Part shown: in pieces, positions 1-8,338 of the stretch
Position numbering within the stretch: position 1 is the stretch's first letter
How the letters are laid out: the number at the start of each line of letters is the position of its first letter
Translations under genes and position numbers: made by a program
Assembly (NCBI RefSeq): GCF_026627445.1
Contig: NZ_JAPNLJ010000029.1
Location: 40,946 to 104,945, forward strand
DNA: 64,000 nucleotides
Source: Streptomyces sp. H27-H1
GTDB lineage: Bacteria; Actinomycetota; Actinomycetes; Streptomycetales; Streptomycetaceae
Direction: 5' to 3'
Notes under the pieces: generated by a model
Told to the model about the DNA's origin: nothing
Databases searched by the model: none
What the model saw: the letters and a program-made list of their open reading frames with translations, nothing else

Positions 1-124
1 CGGCGGGACTGTGGACCTCCCCGCCGCGCAGGAGGACGGTGCGGAGGCCTCCGGCGGTCGGGTCGGAGGCGGCGGTGCGGGGGCCTCCGGCAGCGGTGGC
101 GGAGTCGGCGGTGCGGTCTGTCAT
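1..124 (-). CDS. Amidohydrolase family protein, N-terminal part (runs off window)
   Basis: A minus-strand reading frame begins with ATG at 124 and stays open to the window edge. About 25 residues of Ala/Thr/Pro-rich leader are followed by TVLLRGGEVHSPA, which resembles the first beta-strand of YtcJ-like amidohydrolases, metal-dependent hydrolases of the TIM-barrel superfamily. Only about 41 residues lie inside the window, so metal ligands and substrate cannot be judged. It lies downstream of the Lrp/AsnC gene on the same strand, 123 bp away, so the regulator may control it. The family call rests on a short segment. Confidence 0.5.
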   Translation of the reverse strand, partial: MTDRTADSATAAGGPRTAASDPTAGGLRTVLLRGGEVHSPA

Positions 125-247
125 GCCGACCAGTCTCGCGGGTCCGCTCCGCGCCCCGGACCACACCCCCCTGCGTGTGCGGGGGCCTGCGGCGCTGCTC
201 CCGTGCCTGCCCGGTCCGCCATTTCTCCGAGCGGGCCGCGGGTGGGG

Positions 248-697
248 CTACACCCGGGGCGGGCGGGCCTCGTAGGGGGTGGAGAGGACCACCGTCGTCC
301 GGGTGGAGACGTGGGCCAGGGCCCGCAGGCGGCCGAGGAGGTCTTCCAGTTCCAGCGGGGTCGCGACCCGGACCTTGAGGATGTAGTTCTCGTCGCCCGC
401 GACGCTGTGGCAGGCCTCGATCTCGGGAACCCCGGCGAGCCGGTCCGCGATGTCGTCCGGCGAGCTCGGATCGAAGGGCTTGACCGAGATGAAGGCCGTG
501 AGGGGAAGACCGACGGCCTCGGGGTCGACGACGGCCGCGTACCCGCGGATGACCCCACGCTGCTCCAGGCGGCGTACTCGCTGATGGACCGCCGACGTGG
601 ACAGTCCGGTGGCCTTGCCCAGGTCCGTGTAGCTCATCCGCCCGTCCCGCACGAGCAGATCCACGATCTGGCGGTCCAGCTCCTCCATTGCGCTCAT
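248..697 (-). CDS. Lrp/AsnC family transcriptional regulator
   Basis: A 149-residue protein with the standard Lrp/AsnC layout. An N-terminal winged helix-turn-helix covers about residues 5-60, with the recognition segment GLSTSAVHQRVRRLEQRGVI. A C-terminal RAM/ligand-binding alpha-beta domain follows, with the typical strand segments SVAGDENYILKVRV and TTVVLSTPYEARP. Such proteins bind DNA as dimers or octamers and sense amino acids or related metabolites. I chose ATG 697 because it gives the usual family length; a longer frame to 787 adds residues unlike the family. It is divergent from the gene at 907 and upstream of the partial amidohydrolase, its most likely target. Confidence 0.9.
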   Translation of the reverse strand: MSAMEELDRQIVDLLVRDGRMSYTDLGKATGLSTSAVHQRVRRLEQRGVIRGYAAVVDPEAVGLPLTAFISVKPFDPSSPDDIADRLAGVPEIEACHSVAGDENYILKVRVATPLELEDLLGRLRALAHVSTRTTVVLSTPYEARPPRV

Positions 698-906
698 AGC
701 CGCACAACCTACGGCCCCGAACCGTTCAGGCCCAGTCGTGTCCACGTATTGAAGTGGCACCTGCGGCGGGCATGTGACCAAGGCCACACGGGTATGCGGG
801 CGTACGGCGGCCGGATGTGGTTACTCGTGCCGCGTGACGGGAAGTGCTTGGGGTGGCCGTGGCCGAGGAACCTGCCCGCCCGGCCCACCCAAGGGGGAGT
901 ACATCC

Positions 907-1359
907 ATGCTGAACACCAAGCGCGCCGGTCGCACCGAACCGGAGCCCCTGGAAATCGTCGAGGGCGACTACGCCGACGATGACGACTACCTCGCGTACG
1001 GCGAGGGATTCGAGATCCACCACGCGATCTGCCCCGACTGCGGCCAGGCGATCGCCCTCGTCGCCGACGAGGAGTACCTGCCGCAGCACGCCCTCTGCCT
1101 GACCCCGTGGAACCCCTTCGGACTCACGGTCTGCGCGGGCACCGGCCGGCCGGCCTCCGACGCGCTGCCCACCCTCGGCTTCGGCGCCGACGAGAGCGGG
1201 ACCCCGGAGCTGGAGCCCGTCGTGCACCTGGCGCTGCCACAGGGGCTGGACTGGCGGACGCAGCCGTTCTCGCACGTCGGCGGCCCCGCCTCACGTCCCG
1301 TGAGCACGCCGGCGCCCGCGGCGCTGCCGCAGATGCGCCAGCACGCGCAGGCCGCCTGA
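907..1359 (+). CDS. Conserved hypothetical protein with a CPDC motif
   Basis: A 150-residue protein starting at ATG 907 behind a strong ribosome site (AAGGGGGAG at about 890-898). The N-terminus is acidic (EGDYADDDDYLAYGEGFE). It is followed by ICPDCGQAIAL and two more cysteines (HALC and TVCAG), a pattern that could hold a metal ion, though I recognise no named domain. The C-terminal third is Pro/Ala rich and probably disordered. It has no signal peptide or membrane segment and is divergent from the Lrp gene. The function is unknown. High third-position GC and the good ribosome site support it as a real gene. Confidence 0.75.
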   Translation: MLNTKRAGRTEPEPLEIVEGDYADDDDYLAYGEGFEIHHAICPDCGQAIALVADEEYLPQHALCLTPWNPFGLTVCAGTGRPASDALPTLGFGADESGTPELEPVVHLALPQGLDWRTQPFSHVGGPASRPVSTPAPAALPQMRQHAQAA

Positions 1360-1375
1360 GCCACGTACCGAGCGG

Positions 1376-2479
1376 CTACCAGTACGTTCCCTGCACCATG
1401 GCGGTGAGACTGGCATGGTGCAGGATCAGGCTGTCGGGATCCGCCGGGATCTCGACCTCGCCGAAGTGCGCCTGGCGGTAGGCGATGCGCAGCATCACGA
1501 TCCCGTGCCGCAGGGCGGCGTAGAGCGTGTGGAACTCCATGTCCTGCGGCGTGTGCCCGGTGAGTTCGGCGTACCGGCGCTCGATGTCCTCGCGGCGCAG
1601 GAACTCCGGCAGGCCCGGCTGGCCGAAGCCGACGGTCAGGTCCTGGAAGAATCGGTGCAGGTACACGATCCAGCCGAGGTCGACCTCGCGCGGGGCGCAG
1701 GCCGCCATCTCCCAGTCGAGGACGGCCACGGGCTCGAAGCCGTCGGCCTCGTAGACGACGTTGCCGATGCGCGCGTCGCCCCAGTTCAGGACGGCCGGGC
1801 CGCCCTCTTCGGCGGGCCAGAGCTCTTCGAGGCGGGCGAACGCCCTTTCCAGCAGTGGTGATCGGGACTTCCCCGCCACCACCCAGTCGTAGTAGGCGCG
1901 TTGGGCTTCCACGTGCCGGAGCAGCGGGCTGCCGTCCCCCTCCGGGAGGAGGAACTGCGCCTCCCCGGGCGGGAACTGATCGTGCAGCCGGGCGAGCAGC
2001 GCGACACTCGACTCCTGGAGCGCGGCGCGCTGAGCGTCGGTCGCGGCGTGCAGCCAGTTGCCCTCGTAGGTGTAGGGCATCACGTCGGGCGGTACGCGCC
2101 CTTCGGCGCGGGCCATCACGAAGAACGGGGCCCCGAGCGGGCCGGGATCCTCTTCCAGCCACTGCACGCGCGGGACCGGCAGGTCGGTGTGGGTGGCGAC
2201 CAGGCTCATGACCCTGTGCTGGCGGGGCATGTCGTAGGTGGGGAACACGGTGTAGGCGGCCGGGTCGGCGGCGAGGCGCAGTGCGCAGGCGCGGATCGGG
2301 GCGTCGGGGTGCTCTATGTCGAAGAGCAGGGTCTCGCTGGACATGCCGTTGGAACCGGGGACCGAGATGTTGGTGACCTTCGCACCGGGGAGCTCGGTGT
2401 CGAGCCAGGCGGCGAGGCGCCGGCCCAGCTCCTCGGGTTCGCGGGTGGAGGTGCGGGGGCGCGGTGCCGGTCCTGCCAT
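1376..2479 (-). CDS. APH-fold phosphotransferase (ACAD10/11 kinase-like)
   Basis: A 367-residue protein of the aminoglycoside phosphotransferase/choline kinase fold. The catalytic loop is LNWGDARIGN (residues 231-240, Asp235 the likely base), and the metal-binding segment is VLDWEMAACAPREVDLGW (about 253-270). The long insert and the DARIGN variant resemble the kinase domain of eukaryotic ACAD10/ACAD11, which phosphorylates 4-hydroxyacyl-CoAs, more than antibiotic kinases. It is 60 bp downstream of the DUF7064-like gene and probably in one operon with it. An acyl-CoA dehydrogenase lies about 2 kb upstream on the same strand. The phosphotransferase fold is firm; the substrate is inferred from context. 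Confidence 0.85.
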   Translation of the reverse strand: MAGPAPRPRTSTREPEELGRRLAAWLDTELPGAKVTNISVPGSNGMSSETLLFDIEHPDAPIRACALRLAADPAAYTVFPTYDMPRQHRVMSLVATHTDLPVPRVQWLEEDPGPLGAPFFVMARAEGRVPPDVMPYTYEGNWLHAATDAQRAALQESSVALLARLHDQFPPGEAQFLLPEGDGSPLLRHVEAQRAYYDWVVAGKSRSPLLERAFARLEELWPAEEGGPAVLNWGDARIGNVVYEADGFEPVAVLDWEMAACAPREVDLGWIVYLHRFFQDLTVGFGQPGLPEFLRREDIERRYAELTGHTPQDMEFHTLYAALRHGIVMLRIAYRQAHFGEVEIPADPDSLILHHASLTAMVQGTYW

Positions 2480-2539
2480 GGGATACCCCTTCGCTGACGT
2501 GACTGCTGCTGCTGTGGCGGGTGCGGTGCCGGCGGATTG

Positions 2540-3676
2540 TTACGGGGCCACCGAGCTGTAGTCGGCGAAGCCGCTGGGGTCGTGGCGGCCGAAGCTGCCG
2601 TGCTCGAAGATGCCGTAGCCGGTGCGGCCTTCGAGGGTGAAGCGGGCCGAGTGGTCGGTGACCCCGAAGGCGGCCATGGGGTGGGCCGCGGGATCGGAGA
2701 GGTCGTAGCTGCGGCGGTCGGTCCAGCCGCGGCCCTGCCAGGTGCCGTGCTGCCAGTCGGAGGCGGGCGGGTAGCCGGCCCCGACGGCGAGCGGGGAGGA
2801 GTTCAGGATCTCCACGCCGAGTTCGAGGGGTTTGCGGCCGACCGGATCGGTGAGATGGACTACGGCGCTCTCGGGGTGGCGGCCGCCCGGCCGGTAGCGG
2901 ATGTCGGTGTGCGGCCAGCCGAGCTGGATGTCACGCCGGCCGCTGCCCTCTGGGAACACCTGGACGGCTTCGCTGAGGGCCCGGTGGCCGTCGGCGTCCT
3001 CCTGGGTGATGACCATCAGGAAGCGGTCCTCGAAGCGGACGGGGATCCAGAGCCAGTGGAAGCCCTCGGGCCGGTGCTCCTCGGCGGCGCGGCCGCCGTC
3101 CTCCCCGGGGATGGGGCGAACGCCCCAGCTGCGGTCGCGGGTGCCGGTCCAGTCGGCGGCGTCGAGGGTGAACACCTCGCCCTTGGCCCGGATGGTGCCG
3201 GTGACTCCGCCCGCCTGGACGAAGCGGCGGCCTTCGAGGATGAGGCGGTCGCCGCGGCGCTGGGTGTGGTGCGGCTCCCACACGGCGGGGAACTCGGCGG
3301 TCCAGGTGATGTCGTACGAGAGCCCGTCGGGATCGGCGGGGTCGGCGGCGCAGGAGAGGGTGAGCCGCTGCAGGGGTTCGTCGACGGTGATGCGGAGCGG
3401 TCCGACGGAAAGGTTCATGCGGTCGTCGGTGAGGGCGTCGGAAGCCCGGACCGCGAGGAGCTCGTCGCCGATGCGGAGGGTGGCGTAGGCGTCGATGACT
3501 CCGGCGTTGGGGTAGACCCCGAGGCCGAGGATCAGAACGGCACGGCCCGCATGGTCGAAGACGTGGAAGATGCAGCGGTCGTAGGCGTTGCGGTCGCCGG
3601 TGACGAGGTACTTCATCGACAACGGGGCCTGGTGGATGGGGTATTCGTCGAGCGGTACGGGCCGGTCGGCGGGCAT
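2540..3676 (-). CDS. DUF7064-like conserved protein
   Basis: A 378-residue protein starting at ATG 3676, with GGAGGTT as ribosome site. A longer frame to 3766 lacks one. The central segment TRDRSWGVRPIP fits a motif I associate with DUF7064/DUF7065 proteins, which appear to have a lipocalin or CrtC-like beta-barrel. There are few other diagnostic residues, no signal peptide and no membrane helix. Homologues are often found near APH-type phosphotransferases and acyl-CoA enzymes in actinobacteria, and the APH gene follows here after 60 bp. A role in modifying or binding lipid or acyl substrates is inference. The family name is from memory and should be treated as tentative. Confidence 0.7.
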   Translation of the reverse strand: MPADRPVPLDEYPIHQAPLSMKYLVTGDRNAYDRCIFHVFDHAGRAVLILGLGVYPNAGVIDAYATLRIGDELLAVRASDALTDDRMNLSVGPLRITVDEPLQRLTLSCAADPADPDGLSYDITWTAEFPAVWEPHHTQRRGDRLILEGRRFVQAGGVTGTIRAKGEVFTLDAADWTGTRDRSWGVRPIPGEDGGRAAEEHRPEGFHWLWIPVRFEDRFLMVITQEDADGHRALSEAVQVFPEGSGRRDIQLGWPHTDIRYRPGGRHPESAVVHLTDPVGRKPLELGVEILNSSPLAVGAGYPPASDWQHGTWQGRGWTDRRSYDLSDPAAHPMAAFGVTDHSARFTLEGRTGYGIFEHGSFGRHDPSGFADYSSVAP

Positions 3677-4184
3677 GGCGAACCTCCGGGTAGGGGTGTG
3701 GGGATGACACCTCGAGCGGAATTGACGGTACGTCAGATGACGGCGTGGGGGCCAGGGTTGTGGCACGGACTGTCAGGGAGACACGTCGTGCGGGGCTTCG
3801 CGGGGGCGGGACGGCGGGGCCAAGGGCCGGGGGCCGGGGCGGACCGCAGGCCGGTCCGGGCACTGCTCCCTCCCCCCGAGGCCGGGGCGTGTCCGCCGCC
3901 CGGTCGGGGACGCCTTCGGCTCGGCCGGGGGCGCCGTCGTGGCGGCGGCGGCGGGACCGCCGGGGCGGAGTGGGGCGGGGCAGCAGGGCGGGGCCAGGGT
4001 GGCGGGAACCGGGCGGAGCGGGTCCGAGGCGGACGGGCACCCCAGCGGGGCGGAGTGCGGCCCGGGGGCCCGGACGGAGCGGAGCCCTGCGGGGTGGAGT
4101 GGCTCCGGGGTCGCGGGGCCGGGTGGGGAGGCGTCGAACGGATGGGCGGGGTTACCCGTGGGTCCGGTGGCGCGTTGGCCCGGT
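3677..4184. other. Intergenic region, 508 bp, no gene seen
   Basis: Between the DUF7064-like gene (minus) and the small plus-strand gene at 4185. The sequence is extremely GC-rich, with many short G-runs and weak hairpins. Open frames on both strands here have low-complexity Gly/Arg/Pro content and no credible start sites or domains. The right-hand part should hold the promoter of the gene at 4185. I see nothing further that I can support. Confidence 0.5.
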
Positions 4185-4421
4185 ATGACCACGATGGAGA
4201 CTTCCACGCCGAGGGTGGGGCGCCGCCGAAGGGCGCCGGCCGCAGGGTACGAAGAATCGGTTCGGCAGGCTCCGGCGCCGGCCCCGGACCCGCCCATCTA
4301 CAGCGAGCTGCTCACCCGGTGGGAGGAGGACGGCCGGACGGTGCCGGGGCAGCGCGATCCGGAGTGGTTCCGGATCGCCTCCTCCCCCATCTGGCCGAGC
4401 GGCCCCCTCTTCGGCGGTTGA
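4185..4421 (+). CDS. Small conserved hypothetical protein
   Basis: A 78-residue protein from ATG 4185, or ATG 4194 three codons on. The first 30 residues are basic and low-complexity. The rest (PPIYSELLTRWEEDGR, then RDPEWFRIASSPIW) is a compact segment that I have seen as a short conserved actinobacterial protein. It has no membrane helix and no cysteines. It sits alone on the plus strand between two minus-strand genes, which argues for its own promoter. The function is unknown. Support comes from codon bias and the structured C-terminal half. Confidence 0.55.
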   Translation: MTTMETSTPRVGRRRRAPAAGYEESVRQAPAPAPDPPIYSELLTRWEEDGRTVPGQRDPEWFRIASSPIWPSGPLFGG

Positions 4422-4501
4422 CCGCTCACGACGCGAGCAGGCCGGTCACGGCGCGAGCAGGTCACCGTGTGAGCAGGCCTGCCACCGCGCGAGCAGGCCG
4501 G

Positions 4502-5671
4502 TCAGCGGGATTCCGGGCCCGCCAGGTGGCGGGCGATCACCATGCGCTGGATCTGGTTCGTGCCCTCCACGATCTGGAGCACCTTCGCTTCGCGCATCAG
4601 CCGCTCGACCGGGAAGTCCGCCGTGTAGCCGTAGCCGCCCAGTACCTGGACCGCGTCCGTCGTGACGGCCATCGCCGCGTCGGTGCAGAAGAGCTTGGCC
4701 ATCGCCGCCTGCCGGGAGAACGGCTTGCCCGCGTCCCGCAGCCGCGCCGCCGCCAGGTACAGCGCGCGGCCCGCCTCGATCTTCGTCGCCATGTCGGCCA
4801 GCATGAACCGCAGGCCCTGGAAGTCCGCGATGGGGTGCCCGAACTGCTTGCGGTCCAGCGCGTAGAGCACGGCTTCGTCGAGGGCGGCCTGCGCCACCCC
4901 GATCGCGCAGGCGGCGATGCCGAGGCGGCCCGCGTCCAGGGCGGCCAGGGCGATGGTGAAGCCCTGCCCCTCCTTGCCGATGCGGCGGGTGTCGGGGACC
5001 CGTACGCCGTCGAAGTGCAGCTGGGCGGTGGGCGAGCCCTTCATGCCCATCTTCTTCTCGGGGATGGCGGCCGTGAGGCCTTCCGCGTCGCCCGGCACCA
5101 GGAAGGCCGTGATGCCCTTCGGGCCGTCCACGCCCGTGCGGGCCAGCACCGTGTAGAAGTCGGCGACCCCGCCGTGGGTGATCCAGGCCTTGGTGCCGTC
5201 GATGATCCAGTCGTCGCCGTCCCTGACCGCCCTGGTGGTCAGCGAGGCCGCGTCCGAGCCGGCGCCCGGCTCGGAGAGGCAGTACGCGCCGAGCAGCCCG
5301 CCGCCGAGCATCGCGGGCAGGTGGGCGGCCTGCTGCTCCTTGGTTCCGTAACCGGCCAGGCCGTGGCAGGCCAGCGAGTGCACGCTGACCCCGAGCCCGA
5401 CGGTCAGGCGGGCGGCGGCCAGCTCCTCCAGTACCTGGAGGTAGACCTCGTAGGGCTGGTCACCGCCGCCGGATTCGCCGGCGTACGGGAGACCGAGCAG
5501 CCCGGACTCGGAAAGGAGCCGGAAGATCTCCCGGGGGAAGCGGCCCGCGTCCTCGTCCTCGGCGGCCCGGGGGCGGATCTCCCGCTGCGCGATCTCGCGT
5601 ACGAGCGCGAGCAGGTCGCGGGACTCCTCGGTGGGCAGCTGGCGGTCCACCTGCGGCGCGCGGTCGGTCAT
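4502..5671 (-). CDS. Acyl-CoA dehydrogenase
   Basis: A 389-residue flavoprotein of the acyl-CoA dehydrogenase family, which catalyses FAD-dependent alpha,beta-dehydrogenation of acyl-CoA thioesters. It has the N-terminal helical domain, the FAD signature YCLSEPGAGSDAASLTT (about residues 123-139), the middle beta domain (DDWIIDGTKAWITHGG) and the C-terminal helical domain with QVLGGYGYTADFPVERLMRE and VEGTNQIQR, which carries the usual catalytic Glu. The start is ATG 5671. The TetR gene follows upstream on the same strand, 146 bp away. The APH/DUF7064 pair downstream suggests a linked acyl-CoA pathway. The exact substrate cannot be read from sequence. Confidence 0.93.
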   Translation of the reverse strand: MTDRAPQVDRQLPTEESRDLLALVREIAQREIRPRAAEDEDAGRFPREIFRLLSESGLLGLPYAGESGGGDQPYEVYLQVLEELAAARLTVGLGVSVHSLACHGLAGYGTKEQQAAHLPAMLGGGLLGAYCLSEPGAGSDAASLTTRAVRDGDDWIIDGTKAWITHGGVADFYTVLARTGVDGPKGITAFLVPGDAEGLTAAIPEKKMGMKGSPTAQLHFDGVRVPDTRRIGKEGQGFTIALAALDAGRLGIAACAIGVAQAALDEAVLYALDRKQFGHPIADFQGLRFMLADMATKIEAGRALYLAAARLRDAGKPFSRQAAMAKLFCTDAAMAVTTDAVQVLGGYGYTADFPVERLMREAKVLQIVEGTNQIQRMVIARHLAGPESR

Positions 5672-5817
5672 GGCGGCGCTCTCCTCATTCGTCAAGCACG
5701 GGGCGGCGCGTGAGGGTGTTACGCGTCGCCGGGTCTCGGGGCTCACAGCCGATGGTGCCCTCCCGGATCGCGGAAGGGCCTGTTCAAGGGGCTGCGGCGG
5801 TTGTTGAGTATGCCCGA

Positions 5818-6621
5818 TCAGGGGCTTCCCGTCACTGCTGCGAGATCGTCCTCGGGGACGGGCGGGGCCGGGCACTCGGGGACGAACTCCTCGATCACCG
5901 TCAGGGTCGCGCGCAGCGTGCGCACCAGCAGGGCGCCGACCTCGGCCCGGTCGGGGTGGCCGCCGACCCCGGGTCGGCGGGCCGCGGGGATCTGCGGGAC
6001 AGCCCCCGCGGTGCTCTCCGCGAGCAGCTCCGCCGGGGTCTCGGCGGAGGAGTCCGCGAGGGTCTCGACGGGGGGCTCCGCACGGGTCTGCGCAGGGGGC
6101 TCCGCCGGGCCGATCCAGTCGAGGGTGCTGCCCTCCACGCCCGACAGCCAGCCGACCAGTGCCAGCCGGGCGATCGGCGGGATGTCGCGGCGGCCGTACG
6201 CGCCTTCGGCGATGGCCGCGAGGAGTTCCTCGCGGACGGCGTCGCGGATGGCGAGGACCTCGGAGTCGGATCCGACGCCGCCGGTGACGATGGTGCGGTA
6301 GGCGGCCTGGTGGTGCTCGGCGTAGTACAGGTAGCCGTCGATGGTGGTGCGCACCCGCTGGGCGTTGGGCAGTTCGCTCTCACCCGCGGCGCGGGCCACG
6401 AGCTCGGCCACCGAGTCCTCGACGATGGCGAGGTAGTAGCCGCGTTTGCTCTTGAAGTAGTAGTAGATGAGCCCCTTGGCGACGCCCGCGTGCTTGGCGA
6501 TGTCGTCCATGGAGAGCGCGTCGTACGAGGTGTCGGCGAACAACTTGCGGCCGATCGCTATCAGTTCGGCCCGCCGAACCTGCGAACGCCCGGTCGTTCC
6601 CCGCTGTTGACTATTATTCAA
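5818..6621 (-). CDS. TetR/AcrR family transcriptional regulator
   Basis: A TetR-type repressor of about 267 residues. The N-terminal helix-turn-helix includes SMDDIAKHAGVAKGLIYYYFKSKRGYYLAIV, and a ligand-binding helical domain follows. A Glu/Pro/Ala-rich stretch (AEPPAQTRAEPPVETLAD region) interrupts the C-terminal half and is unusual. The start is uncertain. I chose TTG 6621 because the frame further upstream (to 6705) has a poor sequence and would run through the divergent promoter. The TTG lies at the edge of a quasi-palindrome, so autoregulation is likely. Targets may be the acyl-CoA dehydrogenase gene, the DUF6230 gene, or both. Confidence 0.85.
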   Translation of the reverse strand: MNNSQQRGTTGRSQVRRAELIAIGRKLFADTSYDALSMDDIAKHAGVAKGLIYYYFKSKRGYYLAIVEDSVAELVARAAGESELPNAQRVRTTIDGYLYYAEHHQAAYRTIVTGGVGSDSEVLAIRDAVREELLAAIAEGAYGRRDIPPIARLALVGWLSGVEGSTLDWIGPAEPPAQTRAEPPVETLADSSAETPAELLAESTAGAVPQIPAARRPGVGGHPDRAEVGALLVRTLRATLTVIEEFVPECPAPPVPEDDLAAVTGSP

Positions 6622-6636
6622 ATTCGGCCCTAGCCT
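6607..6636 (+). promoter_or_regulatory. Candidate promoter and TetR operator
   Basis: On the plus strand TTGACT (6607-6612) and TAGCCT (6631-6636) are separated by 18 bp, close to a vegetative sigma promoter for the DUF6230 gene. The first part, TTGACTATTATTCAA (6607-6621), is a quasi-palindrome (TTGAnTAnTAnTCAA) and unusually AT-rich for this genome. That would suit binding by the adjacent TetR protein, blocking both directions. Confidence 0.45.
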
Positions 6637-6731
6637 CGAACTGCCACAGGATGCCCGAAGTATGGCAGACCCGTGTGCACTCCCCTTTGCACTTCCCCCG
6701 CGCACCAGACGACGTACGGGAGGAACACATC

Positions 6732-7358
6732 ATGGGCAACGCCAGGACGAGCACGACGAGAAATACGGCCGAGGGCCGGGTCCACTGGAAGAAGACGGCC
6801 GCCGTCGCGATGCCCGCGATCGTCGCGGTCGGGGCGATGGCGATGGTCATGGCGCAGGGCGCGCTCGCCGCCTCCTTCGCCGTCTCGGGGACCAGTTTCC
6901 AGGTCTCCTCATCCAAGCTGAGCAGCAAGGGCCTGGCCTCCTACGTACAGACGGACCGCTCCGTCGACGGCAAGGGGCATCCCGTCGCACTGCTCGGCAT
7001 CGGCGAGGCCACCCTCACGGACATCTGCCAGGCCGCCGAGGTGGACACCCCGGTGGGCAAGGTGGTCTTCAAACTGACCGCCGGCGGACCGGCCGGCAAC
7101 GTCACCGCCAGCAGTCTCGTCATCGACGGCGAGGACCTGGCCGGCGACGCCGTCTTCGGGACGGCCCAGATCGGCCGCGACGCCTCCACCCTCGACCAGG
7201 TCGACGGGATCAAGGGCGAGGCCGGCAAGTTCGGCCTGCAGGCCGGGGACATCGAGGTGCTGGACGTGAAGTCGCACGCCTGGTCGGCGACCGGCGGCAA
7301 CTTCCACCTCAAGGGGCTGAAGCTGAACGTCAGCCTGGACGGCAAGAAGTGCTTCTAG
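6732..7358 (+). CDS. DUF6230 family protein
   Basis: A 208-residue protein from ATG 6732 with a ribosome site (GGGAGGAA) upstream. A short basic N-terminus leads into a hydrophobic segment (about residues 25-45, AVAMPAIVAVGAMAMVMAQG), which is either a signal anchor or an uncleaved export signal. The remainder is a soluble beta-rich domain with one cysteine pair (DICQAA and the C-terminal KKCF). The pattern matches the actinobacterial DUF6230 family, normally encoded beside DUF6114 as it is here. The family is exported and of unknown function. The stop codon overlaps the GTG start of the next gene, so translation is coupled. Confidence 0.85.
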   Translation: MGNARTSTTRNTAEGRVHWKKTAAVAMPAIVAVGAMAMVMAQGALAASFAVSGTSFQVSSSKLSSKGLASYVQTDRSVDGKGHPVALLGIGEATLTDICQAAEVDTPVGKVVFKLTAGGPAGNVTASSLVIDGEDLAGDAVFGTAQIGRDASTLDQVDGIKGEAGKFGLQAGDIEVLDVKSHAWSATGGNFHLKGLKLNVSLDGKKCF

Positions 7359-8338
7359 CCCTGCGCGGAGCCGCCTGGCCGGGCAGCGGGTGGCTGGAGC
7401 GGCGGCTCCCGCTGCCCGGCCCCCGCGGGCGGCTGCGCGCCTGGCGCCGCACCCGCCCCTTCTGGGGCGGACTGCTGGTGGTCCTGGGCGGTACCGAGCT
7501 GCTGCTGGTCCCGCTCTCCCCGCTCACCGTGCTGGTCAGCCTGGGCCTCGGCGGGATCGCCGCGATCGGGATCGGCCTCGCGCTGATCGCCGCCGGCCTG
7601 TTTCTGTGGCTGCTGCCCCAGGCCCGGACCTACGTCTCCGTTCACGCGCTGCTGCTCTCGGTGCTGTCCTTCGTGGCGACCAACCTCGGCGGATTCCTCC
7701 TCGGCATGCTGCTCGGCATCGCGGGCAGCGCGCTGGCCTTCGGCTGGACCCCGCTGCCCGATCCGGAGGCGGGCGAGGAGGGTCCCCGGGGGCGCCCCCG
7801 GACGAAGCCTGGGGGAATTCCGAGCCTGGACGGCAGCGGACCGCGCACCCTGGCCGCCGCGCTGCCGGTCGTACTGCTCGCCTCGCTAGTGGCGGGCGCT
7901 CCGCAGGCTGGGGCGGCCGGGCAGGGGCCGCCGATGGCCGCGCGCACTCCCCCGACCGTGACCACCTCGCTCTTCGCCCCGAAGGGCTTCGCCTTCGCGG
8001 GGGTCACCCAGGTGCCCACGGCGGACGGGCCGCTGAAGGTACTGGTCCTGCGGATGCGGGCGGCCACGCTCACCGACTACCGGCTGCGCACCCGCGACGG
8101 CGACGACGAGTACGGGCTCACCGCGAGCACCCTCGACCTGAGCGGCGACGTGACCTTGTACCTGACGAAGTTCAGCGGCTGCATCGAGGGACTGCTGTGC
8201 GTGACCTTCAGCCCGGACGGACTGCCCGCTCCCCCTGTCATCCCGCCGTTCGTCTTCATGACCCGGGTGAGCGCCGAGCAGGCGCTCGTCACCTCCGACG
8301 TGATCAGGACCGACGGCCTGCGGCTGGAGGCCTCGTGA
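7349..8338 (+). CDS. DUF6114 family membrane protein
   Basis: A 329-residue protein starting at GTG 7349, overlapping the end of the DUF6230 gene by 10 bp. The N-terminal half has about four membrane helices (GGLLVVLGGTELLLVPLS, then VSLGLGGIAAIGIGLALIAA, and a pair near residues 100-130), the DUF6114 pattern. A linker follows, then a further hydrophobic segment (ALPVVLLASLVAG) and a secreted beta-rich domain. Within that domain, CIEGLLC probably forms a disulphide and LRLEAS ends the protein. The C-terminal part echoes the DUF6230 domain, so this gene looks like membrane anchor plus paralogous extracellular domain. The function is unknown. Confidence 0.85.
   Translation: MLLALRGAAWPGSGWLERRLPLPGPRGRLRAWRRTRPFWGGLLVVLGGTELLLVPLSPLTVLVSLGLGGIAAIGIGLALIAAGLFLWLLPQARTYVSVHALLLSVLSFVATNLGGFLLGMLLGIAGSALAFGWTPLPDPEAGEEGPRGRPRTKPGGIPSLDGSGPRTLAAALPVVLLASLVAGAPQAGAAGQGPPMAARTPPTVTTSLFAPKGFAFAGVTQVPTADGPLKVLVLRMRAATLTDYRLRTRDGDDEYGLTASTLDLSGDVTLYLTKFSGCIEGLLCVTFSPDGLPAPPVIPPFVFMTRVSAEQALVTSDVIRTDGLRLEAS

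Noticed and set aside
2537..5713. Very long plus-strand open frame (over 1000 codons) opposite DUF7064-like and acyl-CoA dehydrogenase genes
   Set aside because: It is antisense to well-supported genes, low-complexity in sequence, and explained by high GC at third codon positions.
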